NCBI GenBank assembly: GCA_030604825.1
Contig: JAUVVB010000004.1
Coordinates: 1-64,000 of the forward strand
From: Chloroflexota bacterium
GTDB lineage: Bacteria > Chloroflexota > Dehalococcoidia > E44-bin15
DNA: 64,000 nucleotides
Direction of reading: 5' to 3'
Shown: positions 47,853 to 55,352 of the stretch, piece after piece
Numbering within the stretch: position 1 is the stretch's first letter
Layout: every line of letters begins with the position of its first letter
Notes under the pieces: model-generated
What the model saw: the letters and a program-made list of their open reading frames with translations, nothing else
The model's database searches: none
Told to the model about the DNA's origin: nothing
Program-made: the position numbers and the translations under genes

Positions 47853-49277
47853 ATGGTCAGAAAGACATTTCTTCTAACTATGATCGTTGCCCTAATGGCT
47901 GGCTTGGGTGGTGCCATCGGATGTGCGTCACCATTGGGCATTGCGGCGATAGATCTGGTGCCCCAGCAGGCAAATCTAATAGGCGGCATAAACATAAACA
48001 GGATCTTGGCCGACCAGGACGTCAAAGCAGCCCTTGATGTTGCTTTGAGAGGGAACGCTGGAATATACGAGCAGTACACCGAAAACGAGGACGACCAGTG
48101 GAGATTCCATGGTAAGACTTGGTTGGCGCAGAGCTTCACCCCGGCCACAGCCCACGAAATAGAGCGAGTGGTGTTGAGGATCTGGAGGGTAGGCGATCCC
48201 GGCGATCTGGTGGTCGGCATTAGGGCAACGGATGGAGATGGGCATCCCGCGGGAGAGGACCTGGCATCGGGGAGGTTATCACAGGATGAGGTCTCCCCGG
48301 AGAGGTGGATGTGGCAGGAAATAGATGTCACTCCCTATCCCTTGTCCGCCGGCACCAAGTATGCCATTGTGGTAAGGGCACCAGACGCTAATGGGATAAG
48401 TCACTATCGCTGGAAGTATGACCATTATGAGGGGCAGTATCCTGGAGGGAGTAACGAGTATAGCGGTAACTGGGGAGAGTCATGGACTACCCATCCCGGC
48501 GATTTCCTGTTCAAGGAAGGGGAGAAGCTCACCCTAGACCAGGCGCTGGAGTGGATGGAGGATGAGATAGGCATCGACCTCAGGGATTTCTCTGAGGCGG
48601 TGATCTTTGGCAACACCGAATTGGAGAATTATTTTGGGGCTATCCTAAAGGGTGCTTTCGATAAAGAGGCGCTGATCGAGGGCATAGAGGGGGTAGCAGG
48701 CGAAGAGCTAACCATCACCGAGTACAAGGGTTATCAAATCTACACCACAACCATTGATGCTGAGAAAGGGGCGATCTGCTTCTTGGGTGGCGACACCATC
48801 CTTTGCGGTCTGGTGGGAGCGGTTAGAGATGCCATCGACGTCAAGGAGGGAGCCCCTCATCTCAGCGGACCGATCTACGAAGCCTACAATGCCCTGGGCG
48901 ATGCCTGGATCAAGGTGGTAGCGGCAGTGCCTGAGACAGCCATGGGGGAGATTCCCGAGGATGTTTCCATAGGTTTGGAGGCGTTTAGCGATGTGGAGAT
49001 GCTTGCCCTCAGCCTCAACAAAGCGGGGGAGGCCGTATCCCTCCAGCTGAAGCTACTCTTTTCCAGCAGCGAGGGCGCAGCGGATGCCGAAGATACCATC
49101 AGCGGCCTGCTGAGCTTCATCTCCATCCTGCCAGATATTCCCCCGGAGCTTATTGATATGATAGATGGGCTGGATGTGAGCGTAAGTGGTTCCTGGGTAA
49201 CGATATCGTTTCAGACAACGCTGGCAGAGGGCCAGGAGTTGGTGCAAGCTTTGGCGGAAATGGGTGGAGAAGAGTAG
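47853..49277 (+). CDS. Lipoprotein with inserted lectin-like beta-sandwich
   Basis: 474 residues. The signal sequence ends in G-A-I-G-C, with lipid-accepting Cys24. Residues about 35-60 and 225-474 form an alpha/beta body with recurring E-x-L-I-E-G-I and A-x-x-D-A-I-D-V elements. Between them, residues about 75-215 look like a jelly-roll insert (L-A-Q-S-F-T-P, V-V-L-R-I-W-R-V-G-D-P-G-D-L, Y-A-I-V-V-R-A-P), as in carbohydrate-binding or adhesive modules. Function is not recognised. Likely outward-facing. AAGGG lies close to the ATG. Confidence 0.7.
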   Translation: MVRKTFLLTMIVALMAGLGGAIGCASPLGIAAIDLVPQQANLIGGININRILADQDVKAALDVALRGNAGIYEQYTENEDDQWRFHGKTWLAQSFTPATAHEIERVVLRIWRVGDPGDLVVGIRATDGDGHPAGEDLASGRLSQDEVSPERWMWQEIDVTPYPLSAGTKYAIVVRAPDANGISHYRWKYDHYEGQYPGGSNEYSGNWGESWTTHPGDFLFKEGEKLTLDQALEWMEDEIGIDLRDFSEAVIFGNTELENYFGAILKGAFDKEALIEGIEGVAGEELTITEYKGYQIYTTTIDAEKGAICFLGGDTILCGLVGAVRDAIDVKEGAPHLSGPIYEAYNALGDAWIKVVAAVPETAMGEIPEDVSIGLEAFSDVEMLALSLNKAGEAVSLQLKLLFSSSEGAADAEDTISGLLSFISILPDIPPELIDMIDGLDVSVSGSWVTISFQTTLAEGQELVQALAEMGGEE

Positions 49278-49312
49278 TGGGCGCTGGCAGGGCTGGCTGC
49301 CCCTTTGTGCTG

Positions 49313-49341
49313 TTGACAGCTTCGAGGAGGACGGATAAAAT
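49313..49341 (+). promoter_or_regulatory. Promoter of the rplU-rpmA-rpmE operon
   Basis: TTGACA (49313-49318), 17 bases, TAAAAT (49336-49341). The predicted start is near 49348. Confidence 0.75.
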
Positions 49342-49354
49342 CTAAGGGATTGAA

Positions 49355-49690
49355 ATGCCCCTGATGGAGGAACCCAGGATTTACGCCATTGTTCAGACAG
49401 GTGGAAAGCAGTATAAGGTCTCCCCTGGCGACACCATCGATGTGGAGCGCCTCCCCGTAGAGGAGGGGAGCACCATCGAACTGGATAGGGTGCTTCTGGT
49501 TGCCGATGGGGACAAGGTGACCGCGGGCACGCCCACCGTGGAGGGAGCGAAGGTTATCGCCCAGGTTCTCGGCGAGGGCAAGGGGGAAAAGGTCATCGTC
49601 TTCAAATACAAGCCAAAGGTGCGTTACCGGCGCAAGAGCGGGCATCGCCAAATCTACACCAGACTTGCGATTAAAGACATAATATGTTAG
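49355..49690 (+). CDS. rplU: 50S ribosomal protein L21
   Basis: 111 residues from the first ATG, with [13 protein letters not shown] at the N-terminus and the conserved K[13 protein letters not shown] region. E. coli L21 has 103 residues. An ATT at 49379, eight codons in, would give exactly 103 and has GGAGGA seven bases upstream. The first ATG lies only about seven bases after the predicted transcription start. Either start is possible. L21 binds 23S rRNA near the tunnel. First gene of the L21-L27-L31 operon. Confidence 0.93.
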   Translation: MPLMEEPRIYAIVQTGGKQYKVSPGDTIDVERLPVEEGSTIELDRVLLVADGDKVTAGTPTVEGAKVIAQVLGEGKGEKVIVFKYKPKVRYRRKSGHRQIYTRLAIKDIIC

Positions 49691-49710
49691 CATGATTGGG
49701 GTGATTTGAG

Positions 49711-49965
49711 ATGGCGCATAAGAAGGGTGGTGGCAGCACAAGGTTAGGGCGGGACAGCCAGGCGAAGCGGCTTGGGGTCAAGCGTTACGGCGGTGAACAT
49801 GTGCGCGCCGGCACGATAATCGTTCGCCAGCGGGGCACCAGGATTCGCCCTGGAAATAATGTCGGCGTGGGGCGGGATCATACCCTTTTCGCCCTCGTCG
49901 ATGGCGTGGTCAAATTCGAGCCAGCCACCAAGGACAGAAGAAAGGTGAGCGTCTATAGCTCCTGA
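49711..49965 (+). CDS. rpmA: 50S ribosomal protein L27
   Basis: 84 residues. [16 protein letters not shown] is the canonical N-terminus reaching the peptidyl-transferase centre. There is no cleavable N-terminal extension of the Firmicutes type. [11 protein letters not shown] follows. 20 bases downstream of rplU. Confidence 0.96.
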   Translation: MAHKKGGGSTRLGRDSQAKRLGVKRYGGEHVRAGTIIVRQRGTRIRPGNNVGVGRDHTLFALVDGVVKFEPATKDRRKVSVYSS

Positions 49966-49971
49966 AGAGAG

Positions 49972-50172
49972 ATGAAAGAGAAGATCCACCCTGAGTATAT
50001 GGAGGCGAAAGTCATCTGCTCCTGTGGCAATACCTTTACTACTGGCTCCACAAAGCCAGTGCTCAAGATAGAGGTCTGTAGCAAGTGTCATCCCTTCTTC
50101 ACCGGGGAGCGTCGCATCGTCGACACCGCAGGAAGGGTGGAGCGCTTCAAGAGGCGATATAAGATAGAGTAA
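49972..50172 (+). CDS. rpmE: 50S ribosomal protein L31, zinc-binding form
   Basis: 66 residues. I-H-P-E-Y near the start, C-S-C-G-N-T-F (16-22) and [11 protein letters not shown] (35-45) supply the zinc cysteines (C+ form). Six bases after rpmA. Confidence 0.95.
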   Translation: MKEKIHPEYMEAKVICSCGNTFTTGSTKPVLKIEVCSKCHPFFTGERRIVDTAGRVERFKRRYKIE

Positions 50173-50216
50173 GGGGCTTTCTTCTGCAAAGGGGGGCTGC
50201 GTAAGGCGGTCTCCTT

Positions 50217-50528
50217 TTATATCTCCTTCAGCTCCTGAAAGAAACAGGTCCTATTGCCGGTGTGGCATACCGGACCGGTGGCATCCACCTTAATCAGCAG
50301 GGTATCCTCATCGCAGTCCTTAAAGATGGAACGCACATTGAGATAGCTTCCCGAGGTCTCCCCCTTATGCCACAGCTCCTGGCGACTGCGACTATAGAAC
50401 CAGACCTGGCCGCTGGCAAGCGTCCTCTTTAGCGACTCCTGGTTCATATACCCCAGCATAAACACGTCGCCGCTTTCATCATCCTGAATGATGGCAGGGA
50501 TTAAACCCTTTTCATCGAACTTGAGCAT
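50217..50528 (-). CDS. hisI: Phosphoribosyl-AMP cyclohydrolase
   Basis: 103 residues, the stand-alone HisI form without His[11 protein letters not shown] near 24, [17 protein letters not shown] (44-60), D-C-D-E-D (Mg2+ ligands) and [11 protein letters not shown] (Zn cysteines) are all intact. It catalyses the third step of histidine synthesis. It is 33 bases downstream of the methyltransferase gene in the hisA cluster. Confidence 0.94.
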   Translation of the reverse strand: MLKFDEKGLIPAIIQDDESGDVFMLGYMNQESLKRTLASGQVWFYSRSRQELWHKGETSGSYLNVRSIFKDCDEDTLLIKVDATGPVCHTGNRTCFFQELKEI

Positions 50529-50561
50529 GACCCACCACCTTCCTATAGATCAAGGCTATGT

Positions 50562-51194
50562 TCACCTCTTGCCAAAGTTTACGACATAAACGAAGAAATT
50601 GCCAAATTGCTGAAAAGGCTCAAACCCTGCTTTAGCTGCTCGGGAAATGGTGGTCCTCCGCAGCGAATAATCTGGGTCAATAAGTATCTCCCATATCGAT
50701 AACACTCCACCCGGGCGAAGCACCCGGTAAAGCTCGTTTAGGGCTGCATCCTTATCTGGTATTTCGCCCAAAACGCCTACCAGGAAGGCCAGGTCAAGGC
50801 TATCCTCCTTCAGGGGAAGGGCTGCGCCATCCCCTACCAGTAGCGCCACATTTTCCAGCCCCTCCCTTTCGATCTTACCCTTGAGCCTTGCTATCAGCAC
50901 CGGCTCTATATCCAGGCAGTATAGCTTTCCTGAGCTCACTCGCCGTGATGCCTCCGCGGTCAAAAAGCCAGAGCCAGGGCCGAGTTCCAGCACCCTCATC
51001 CCCTCCTTTACCCCTATCTGCTCAATGGTTTTGGCTGGGCTGAGGAAACGCCTGCGCCCGGGGTTATCCAGAATCAGGGCCAGCCGCCACGGGATGGGGA
51101 TGGGATGAAGCTTTTTAATAATTCGTGCCACTACATGCCACAAGAAGAGGAAGGCACCGATTAGACTGAGGATGGCGATTAAAGCAGGATGCAT
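50562..51194 (-). CDS. Class I SAM-dependent methyltransferase
   Basis: 210 residues. An N-terminal membrane-like helix (about 5-24) is followed by V-L-E-L-G-P-G-S-G (about 69-77, motif I), L-D-I-E-P (motif II) and L-R-P-G-G-V-L-S-I (motif post-III). It is UbiE/UPF-like; the substrate is unknown. Its ATG directly abuts the hisA stop, so it is translated with hisA, though no role in histidine synthesis is implied. Confidence 0.82.
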   Translation of the reverse strand: MHPALIAILSLIGAFLFLWHVVARIIKKLHPIPIPWRLALILDNPGRRRFLSPAKTIEQIGVKEGMRVLELGPGSGFLTAEASRRVSSGKLYCLDIEPVLIARLKGKIEREGLENVALLVGDGAALPLKEDSLDLAFLVGVLGEIPDKDAALNELYRVLRPGGVLSIWEILIDPDYSLRRTTISRAAKAGFEPFQQFGNFFVYVVNFGKR

Positions 51195-51917
51195 CTAGCG
51201 CCCCCCCACTGCCCTCAGCGCCTCCTTCAAATCCACATCCCCTGTATAAAGCGCCCGACCCACTATCACGCCCTCCACGCCAAGCTGGGCCAGCTTCTTG
51301 ATATGCTCCAGAGAGGAGATGCCTCCCGAGGCTATTATGGGGAGATGAGTCTTGGCAACCAGTTCCCCTATTTCAGCGAAATTGGGCTCACTCAGCGTGC
51401 CATCGCGGGCGATGTCGGTATAGATAAAGCGCTTAACCCCAAGGTCAGCCATCATCCCCACCAGCTCGCCGGCGCTGACCGTTGTCCGCTGCCTCCAGCC
51501 ATGGGTGGCCACATAGCCCTCTTTGGCATCGATGCTCACCACGATCCTCTGGCCAAACCGGCGGCATGCCTCTTGGACCAATGCATGATCCTCTATAGCC
51601 GCCGTTCCCAGGATGACTCGCTCCACCCCCAGCCCCAGCACCTCCTCCACCGCCTCCAGGCGGCGCAGCCCCCCTCCTAGCTGAAGGCGAATTTTGGCCC
51701 GGCGCGCCATCTCCGCAATGAGGGAAGCATGGCAGATTTCGCCCTTAGCCGCCCCATCGAGGTCAACGAGGTGAAGCCGGGGTGCCCCCAGTTCCTGCCA
51801 GTGAAGCGCCATGCCAATGGGGTCTTCGGAGAAGACCGTCTCCTGGCTATAGTCGCCCTGGTAGAGGCGAACGCATTTCCCGGCCCTCAGGTCGATGGCG
51901 GGAATGATCTCCATCAT
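51195..51917 (-). CDS. hisA: ProFAR isomerase
   Basis: 240 residues of (beta-alpha)8 barrel. The catalytic Asp is in P-A-I-D-L-R-A-G-K (5-13), D-L-D-G-A appears near 51-55, the Asp of Y-T-D-I-A-R-D-G (about 130) is the second acid, and S-G-G-I-S-S and G-V-I-V-G-R-A-L-Y bind phosphate. HisA converts ProFAR to PRFAR. It lies six bases downstream of the acyl-CoA dehydrogenase gene. Confidence 0.95.
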   Translation of the reverse strand: MMEIIPAIDLRAGKCVRLYQGDYSQETVFSEDPIGMALHWQELGAPRLHLVDLDGAAKGEICHASLIAEMARRAKIRLQLGGGLRRLEAVEEVLGLGVERVILGTAAIEDHALVQEACRRFGQRIVVSIDAKEGYVATHGWRQRTTVSAGELVGMMADLGVKRFIYTDIARDGTLSEPNFAEIGELVAKTHLPIIASGGISSLEHIKKLAQLGVEGVIVGRALYTGDVDLKEALRAVGGR

Positions 51918-51923
51918 CCTTTC

Positions 51924-53126
51924 CTATCGGTAAGCCAGATACTCCCTTCCCAGAAGCTCCCTGGCTACGATGAGCTTCATCACCTCGGTTGAGCCCTCGG
52001 CCAGGGTAAAAGACCTCACCCCCCTCAATGCCCTCTGTTCCTGGCATTCCTTGGAATAGCCAAAGGCGCCCTGCCACTGCATGGCATCATTTATGGCCTC
52101 GAAGGCCCATATCGGGGAGAGCATCTTGGCCATCGCTATCGCCTTAGACACCTCAAATCGAGAGAGCCTGTCTCCCTTCTGCTCCCGATCATACATCCAT
52201 AGTGCCCGGTAAGCCAGCAGCCTTGCCGCCTCCAGCCGGCTGTAGTCCTCAGCCAGGGCAAACTGGAGCCCCTCGTACCTGGCAATGGCCCGGCCAAAGG
52301 CCTCCCTCTGTTTCATGTAATCGATGGCATTTTCCAGTGACCTCATGGCAGCCCCCACACATACCAGGGCGATGAGCCCGCGGGCAAACTCGTAGCCCTC
52401 ATGAACTATATAAAATCCTCGGTTCTCCTCGCCGATGAGATAATGCCCGGGGATGCGGACATCATCGATGTGGAAGCCCCCCCAGGAGACCCCCTCCCTG
52501 CCCATCTCCTCCAGATGGGTTATCTCTATCCCGGGAACGTCCTTTAGCGGCAGATAGAAGAGGGTCATCCCCCTGGCCCCAAGCTCTGGGGTCATCCTGG
52601 CAAGGGTGACATAGCCGCCTCCGTATCGCTCCACCTCCCGAACCCCGCTGATGTAGCTCTTCTCCCCGCTGACCACATACCCATCGCCCTCTTTTGAGAT
52701 TCTGGTTTTCATCGATGCCAGGTCGGAGCCAATGTCAGGCTCGGTGGTGGCAATGCCGAGGAAGGACTCACCCTTCCTCACCTTTGGCAGCACTTCGTTT
52801 TTGGCCTCCTTGGTGCCATATTTGTCCAACAGATAGCCCCAGGCGTTCTGGATGAGGAAGAAGGCAGGGATGGCACAGCTTGTGTCTGCCCAAGCCAGCT
52901 CCTCGGCGGCGATCCCCGCCGTCACCGCGTCCAGTCCAGTGCCCCCGTACTGCTCGGATATGGACATGGCAATCAGCCCCATCTCTGCCAGGTCCTTGAC
53001 CAGGTCATCGGGAATGGCCCTATTCTCCTCCATCTCCTTTAGCCGGGGAAGCGCCTTATCCCTACAAAATCGCCTCAGGTTTGCTCGAAAAAGCTCTTGC
53101 TCCTCGGTGAAGCTAAAGTCCAACAA
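51924..53126 (-). CDS. Acyl-CoA dehydrogenase
   Basis: 400 residues, the usual length. The N-terminal helical domain is followed by A-T-T-E-P-D-I-G-S-D (about 130-139) and S-G-E-K-S-Y-I-S-G, the ACAD signature for FAD binding. R-E-A-F-G-R-A-I and the C-terminal A-E-G-S-T-E-V-M (catalytic Glu region) complete it. It oxidises an acyl-CoA to the 2-enoyl-CoA and passes electrons to ETF. I chose the TTG at 53126 with AGGAGG six bases upstream; the longer frame begins in pduO. Confidence 0.93.
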   Translation of the reverse strand: MLDFSFTEEQELFRANLRRFCRDKALPRLKEMEENRAIPDDLVKDLAEMGLIAMSISEQYGGTGLDAVTAGIAAEELAWADTSCAIPAFFLIQNAWGYLLDKYGTKEAKNEVLPKVRKGESFLGIATTEPDIGSDLASMKTRISKEGDGYVVSGEKSYISGVREVERYGGGYVTLARMTPELGARGMTLFYLPLKDVPGIEITHLEEMGREGVSWGGFHIDDVRIPGHYLIGEENRGFYIVHEGYEFARGLIALVCVGAAMRSLENAIDYMKQREAFGRAIARYEGLQFALAEDYSRLEAARLLAYRALWMYDREQKGDRLSRFEVSKAIAMAKMLSPIWAFEAINDAMQWQGAFGYSKECQEQRALRGVRSFTLAEGSTEVMKLIVARELLGREYLAYR

Positions 53127-53136
53127 CCTTTCCCTC

Positions 53137-53655
53137 CTATTCGGTCTCCTCATAGCGAGCCAGGGTAAAAATCAGGTCCGCTAGCCTGTTGAGATACTCC
53201 AGCACCCGCTCGTTTGGCACCTTATTTTCGTGCTTAAGCGCTACCACCCTTCTTTCCGCCCTCCTGATGATGGTTCGTGCCAGGTCCAGAGCTGCTGAGC
53301 TTGGGGAATTGCCCGGGATGATGAAAAGCCTGGGCATCTCCATCTCCTGCTCAAAGGCGTCGATGAGGCTCTCCAGCCGCTCCACCATCTCGGCGGTAAC
53401 CACCCGATTCCGCGCCTCAAGTTTATGGTGATCCGCGGTGGCAAGCTCGGCGCCAACGATGAAAAGGTCCTGCTGCAGGGTGTAAATGATGTCCGAAACC
53501 CGCTCCTTTGTGGTCAGGGCCCGGGCCAAACCCAATGCCGAAACGGCCTCGTCAATGGTGCCATAGGCCTCACATCGAGGGTGGCTCTTGGCAACCCGCC
53601 CCCCGTAAAGCAGGCTGGTTTCCCCCTTATCGCCCCTCTTGTTAAAGGTCTTCAT
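53137..53655 (-). CDS. PduO-type corrinoid adenosyltransferase
   Basis: 172 residues. N-K-R-G-D-K-G-E-T-S-L-L-Y (5-17) is the ATP loop, R-C-E-A-Y-G-T-I-D-E (27-36) and L-D-L-A-R-T-I-I-R-R-A-E-R-R (about 123-136) are the signature helices. It attaches the 5'-deoxyadenosyl group to cob(I)alamin, producing coenzyme B12. First gene of the leftward ACAD-hisA-hisI cluster and close to the B12-dependent mutase. Confidence 0.94.
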   Translation of the reverse strand: MKTFNKRGDKGETSLLYGGRVAKSHPRCEAYGTIDEAVSALGLARALTTKERVSDIIYTLQQDLFIVGAELATADHHKLEARNRVVTAEMVERLESLIDAFEQEMEMPRLFIIPGNSPSSAALDLARTIIRRAERRVVALKHENKVPNERVLEYLNRLADLIFTLARYEETE

Positions 53656-53737
53656 GCTTCGCTCCTGCTTAGGGCATTATAACACGGAGGAGGCAAATCG
53701 CCCAAAATAAATGTAAAGGCAAAAGCTGTAAAAGAAG

Positions 53738-53770
53738 GAGCAACCGCTCGACAGGCGGTTGCTCTTAATA
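53738..53770 (-). terminator. Terminator of the Met-rich lipoprotein gene
   Basis: A perfect 10-bp stem (53738-53747 with 53755-53764) encloses a seven-base loop. Read leftward it is followed by a C/T-rich run ending TTCTTTT. Confidence 0.75.
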
Positions 53771-53789
53771 GCTGTGGGCAAGAGAAGCG

Positions 53790-54638
53790 CTAAGGCATAG
53801 GCACTTCCTCAGCCTCTTCCGCCTCTGGCGGCAGCTCGATGGTTACCGGCTCTTTGATGTGGTGCATAGTCATGGTCATCGTCATGTCCGCAGTGGCATC
53901 GAACTCGTCAACTAGCCCTGGCGGTATGCCCAGGGACTCGGGTGTAAATACCATTGTGAGATTCACTGCGGTCTTTCGAGGGAAGTATGTATCCTTTGCT
54001 ACCCATTGCCTAAGGGATAGGTCGGTGATCAGCTCTTCAACGTCTAGCTCCGGTGGCAATCCTTGCTCTGCCCCCGCCGATTGCATCAGTGCCCAGAGTT
54101 TTTCCAGGTCAGGCGTCACTTCGAGAACGTAGCACTCGGTTCCGTCAACCGTCTCAGTGCCAAGAAGTTCCACCTCGACATCTAACAGCATGTTGACTTG
54201 TTGCGATGTTATATCTAGTTCCTCCCAGTCGCCTGCTTCCATCGGGGATTTCATCCATGTTGGAGGCTCACCGGGCATTTCCATCTTCATATACACCCAA
54301 TCCTCTACGAGATACATTTCCATCGACACTTGCATGTCCTCTTCGCCGGGCACCTCCATGAACATGTCCATATGCATGTACATCTTTTGGCCTGGCTCAT
54401 CAATTGCACCCTCACCATCCACTGACATCGTTATTTCTATTGTCTCCCCCCCCATCGCCATCCGCAGGTCCATCGTCATATCCATGTCAAACTGGCATGT
54501 AGCGATATCAGCGCCCGCTGAAATCGCCTCGTCCCTTATCTGCTCAGCAGCTCCCCCTGGTGCCCCACCGCCGCAGGCAAAACCTGACAGCAGCAAGGCA
54601 GCGAAGAGCAGAACGGCCAAAAATCCTTTGACTTTCAT
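53790..54638 (-). CDS. Methionine-rich lipoprotein (LppX/LprG-like)
   Basis: 282 residues. The signal peptide ends S-G-F-A-C, with Cys22 for lipidation and a Gly-rich linker. The body resembles LppX/LolA-like half-barrels that carry lipids. It contains many alternating Met residues (M-D-M-T-M-D, Y-M-H-M-D-M-F-M, M-E-M-Y, Y-M-K-M-E-M) on predicted beta-strands. W-V-A-K-D-T-Y-F-P and a terminal acidic stretch follow. I chose ATG 54638 (AAGGGG upstream) over TTG 54644. It is divergent from btuR. Confidence 0.78.
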   Translation of the reverse strand: MKVKGFLAVLLFAALLLSGFACGGGAPGGAAEQIRDEAISAGADIATCQFDMDMTMDLRMAMGGETIEITMSVDGEGAIDEPGQKMYMHMDMFMEVPGEEDMQVSMEMYLVEDWVYMKMEMPGEPPTWMKSPMEAGDWEELDITSQQVNMLLDVEVELLGTETVDGTECYVLEVTPDLEKLWALMQSAGAEQGLPPELDVEELITDLSLRQWVAKDTYFPRKTAVNLTMVFTPESLGIPPGLVDEFDATADMTMTMTMHHIKEPVTIELPPEAEEAEEVPMP

Positions 54639-54667
54639 CTGCAACCCCCTTCCCCTAAGCGAGTGCC

Positions 54668-54696
54668 AGTATACGGCCCTTTTTCTCCGGTGTCAA
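54668..54696 (-). promoter_or_regulatory. Promoter of the Met-rich lipoprotein gene
   Basis: Minus-strand TTGACA (complement of 54691-54696), 17 bases, TATACT (complement of 54668-54673), 29 bases before the ATG. Confidence 0.75.
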
Positions 54697-54713
54697 CGCC
54701 CAAGAAGTTCTCC

Positions 54714-54742
54714 TTGACAAGCGATGGCCCTCTTGTTAGACT
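54714..54742 (+). promoter_or_regulatory. Promoter of the btuR-mutase operon
   Basis: TTGACA (54714-54719), 17 bases, TAGACT (54737-54742), start near 54749. It is divergent from the lipoprotein promoter; their -35 boxes are 17 bases apart. Confidence 0.7.
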
Positions 54743-54762
54743 TGCCGTGAGAGGGAAGGGAT

Positions 54763-54805
54763 GCCCGCCGCCGAAATCGAAAGGCCCATGGCGGACGGGC
54801 TTTTT
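54763..54805 (+). terminator. Attenuator-like hairpin in the btuR leader
   Basis: GCCCG-CCGCC (54763-54772) pairs with GGCGG-A-CGGGC (54790-54800, one bulged A), followed by TTTTT at 54801-54805. This is a textbook intrinsic terminator placed after the promoter and eight bases before the btuR ATG. It could attenuate the operon. The loop and the short leader (about 15 bases before the stem) do not match a cobalamin riboswitch. Confidence 0.65.
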
Positions 54806-54812
54806 AGCTGAA

Positions 54813-55343
54813 ATGAGTCCCCTGGAAAAAGGGCTGGTGGAGGTCTTCACTGGAAGCGGCAAGGGTAAGACATCTGCCGCCCTGGGGGTGGTGCTTCGCG
54901 CTTCTGGTCAGGGACTTCGAGCCCATATCATCTACTTCATGAAGGGTGATTATCCCTATGGCGAAAGAAATACCCTGGCCCTCCTGCCCAATGTCAGCCA
55001 CCAGAGCTTTGGACATGAGTGCTTCATCGACCCAAATAGGGTGACGGAAGAGGAGAGGGAGCAGGCGAGGCAGGCACTGGAGGCAGCCTGCAATGCCATC
55101 GCCAGTAACGATTACGATCTGGTGGTGCTGGACGAGATAAACATCGCCGTTGCCTGGAAGCTCATTGAGATTGAAGATGTGCTGCGGCTCATCGAGGAGA
55201 AGCCCGAGAATGTGGAGCTCATCCTCACCGGTCGCCATGCTCACCCCAAGCTTATCCAGAGGGCTGACCTGGTCACCGATATGGTGGAGGTCAAGCACCC
55301 CTTCCACAAGGGGATAAAGGCGAGGAGAGGAATCGATTACTGA
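54813..55343 (+). CDS. btuR: BtuR/CobO-type corrinoid adenosyltransferase
   Basis: 176 residues. Walker A T-G-S-G-K-G-K-T-S (about 13-21) is followed by V-V-L-D-E-I-N (about 108-114) and L-T-G-R-H-A-H-P, the CobO signatures; it ends in H-P-F-H-K-G-I-K-A-R-R-G-I-D-Y. It adenosylates cob(I)inamide or cobalamin. I chose ATG 54813 because the longer frame runs through the terminator and promoter, although no good ribosome site precedes it. It lies upstream of the B12-dependent mutase, nine bases away. Confidence 0.93.
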   Translation: MSPLEKGLVEVFTGSGKGKTSAALGVVLRASGQGLRAHIIYFMKGDYPYGERNTLALLPNVSHQSFGHECFIDPNRVTEEEREQARQALEAACNAIASNDYDLVVLDEINIAVAWKLIEIEDVLRLIEEKPENVELILTGRHAHPKLIQRADLVTDMVEVKHPFHKGIKARRGIDY

Positions 55344-55352
55344 GGGGATGCC

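Noticed and set aside
54749-54812. Cobalamin riboswitch
   Set aside because: The leader is only about 65 bases and lacks the conserved B12-box (GCCACTG-type) core, although the gene is a B12 gene.
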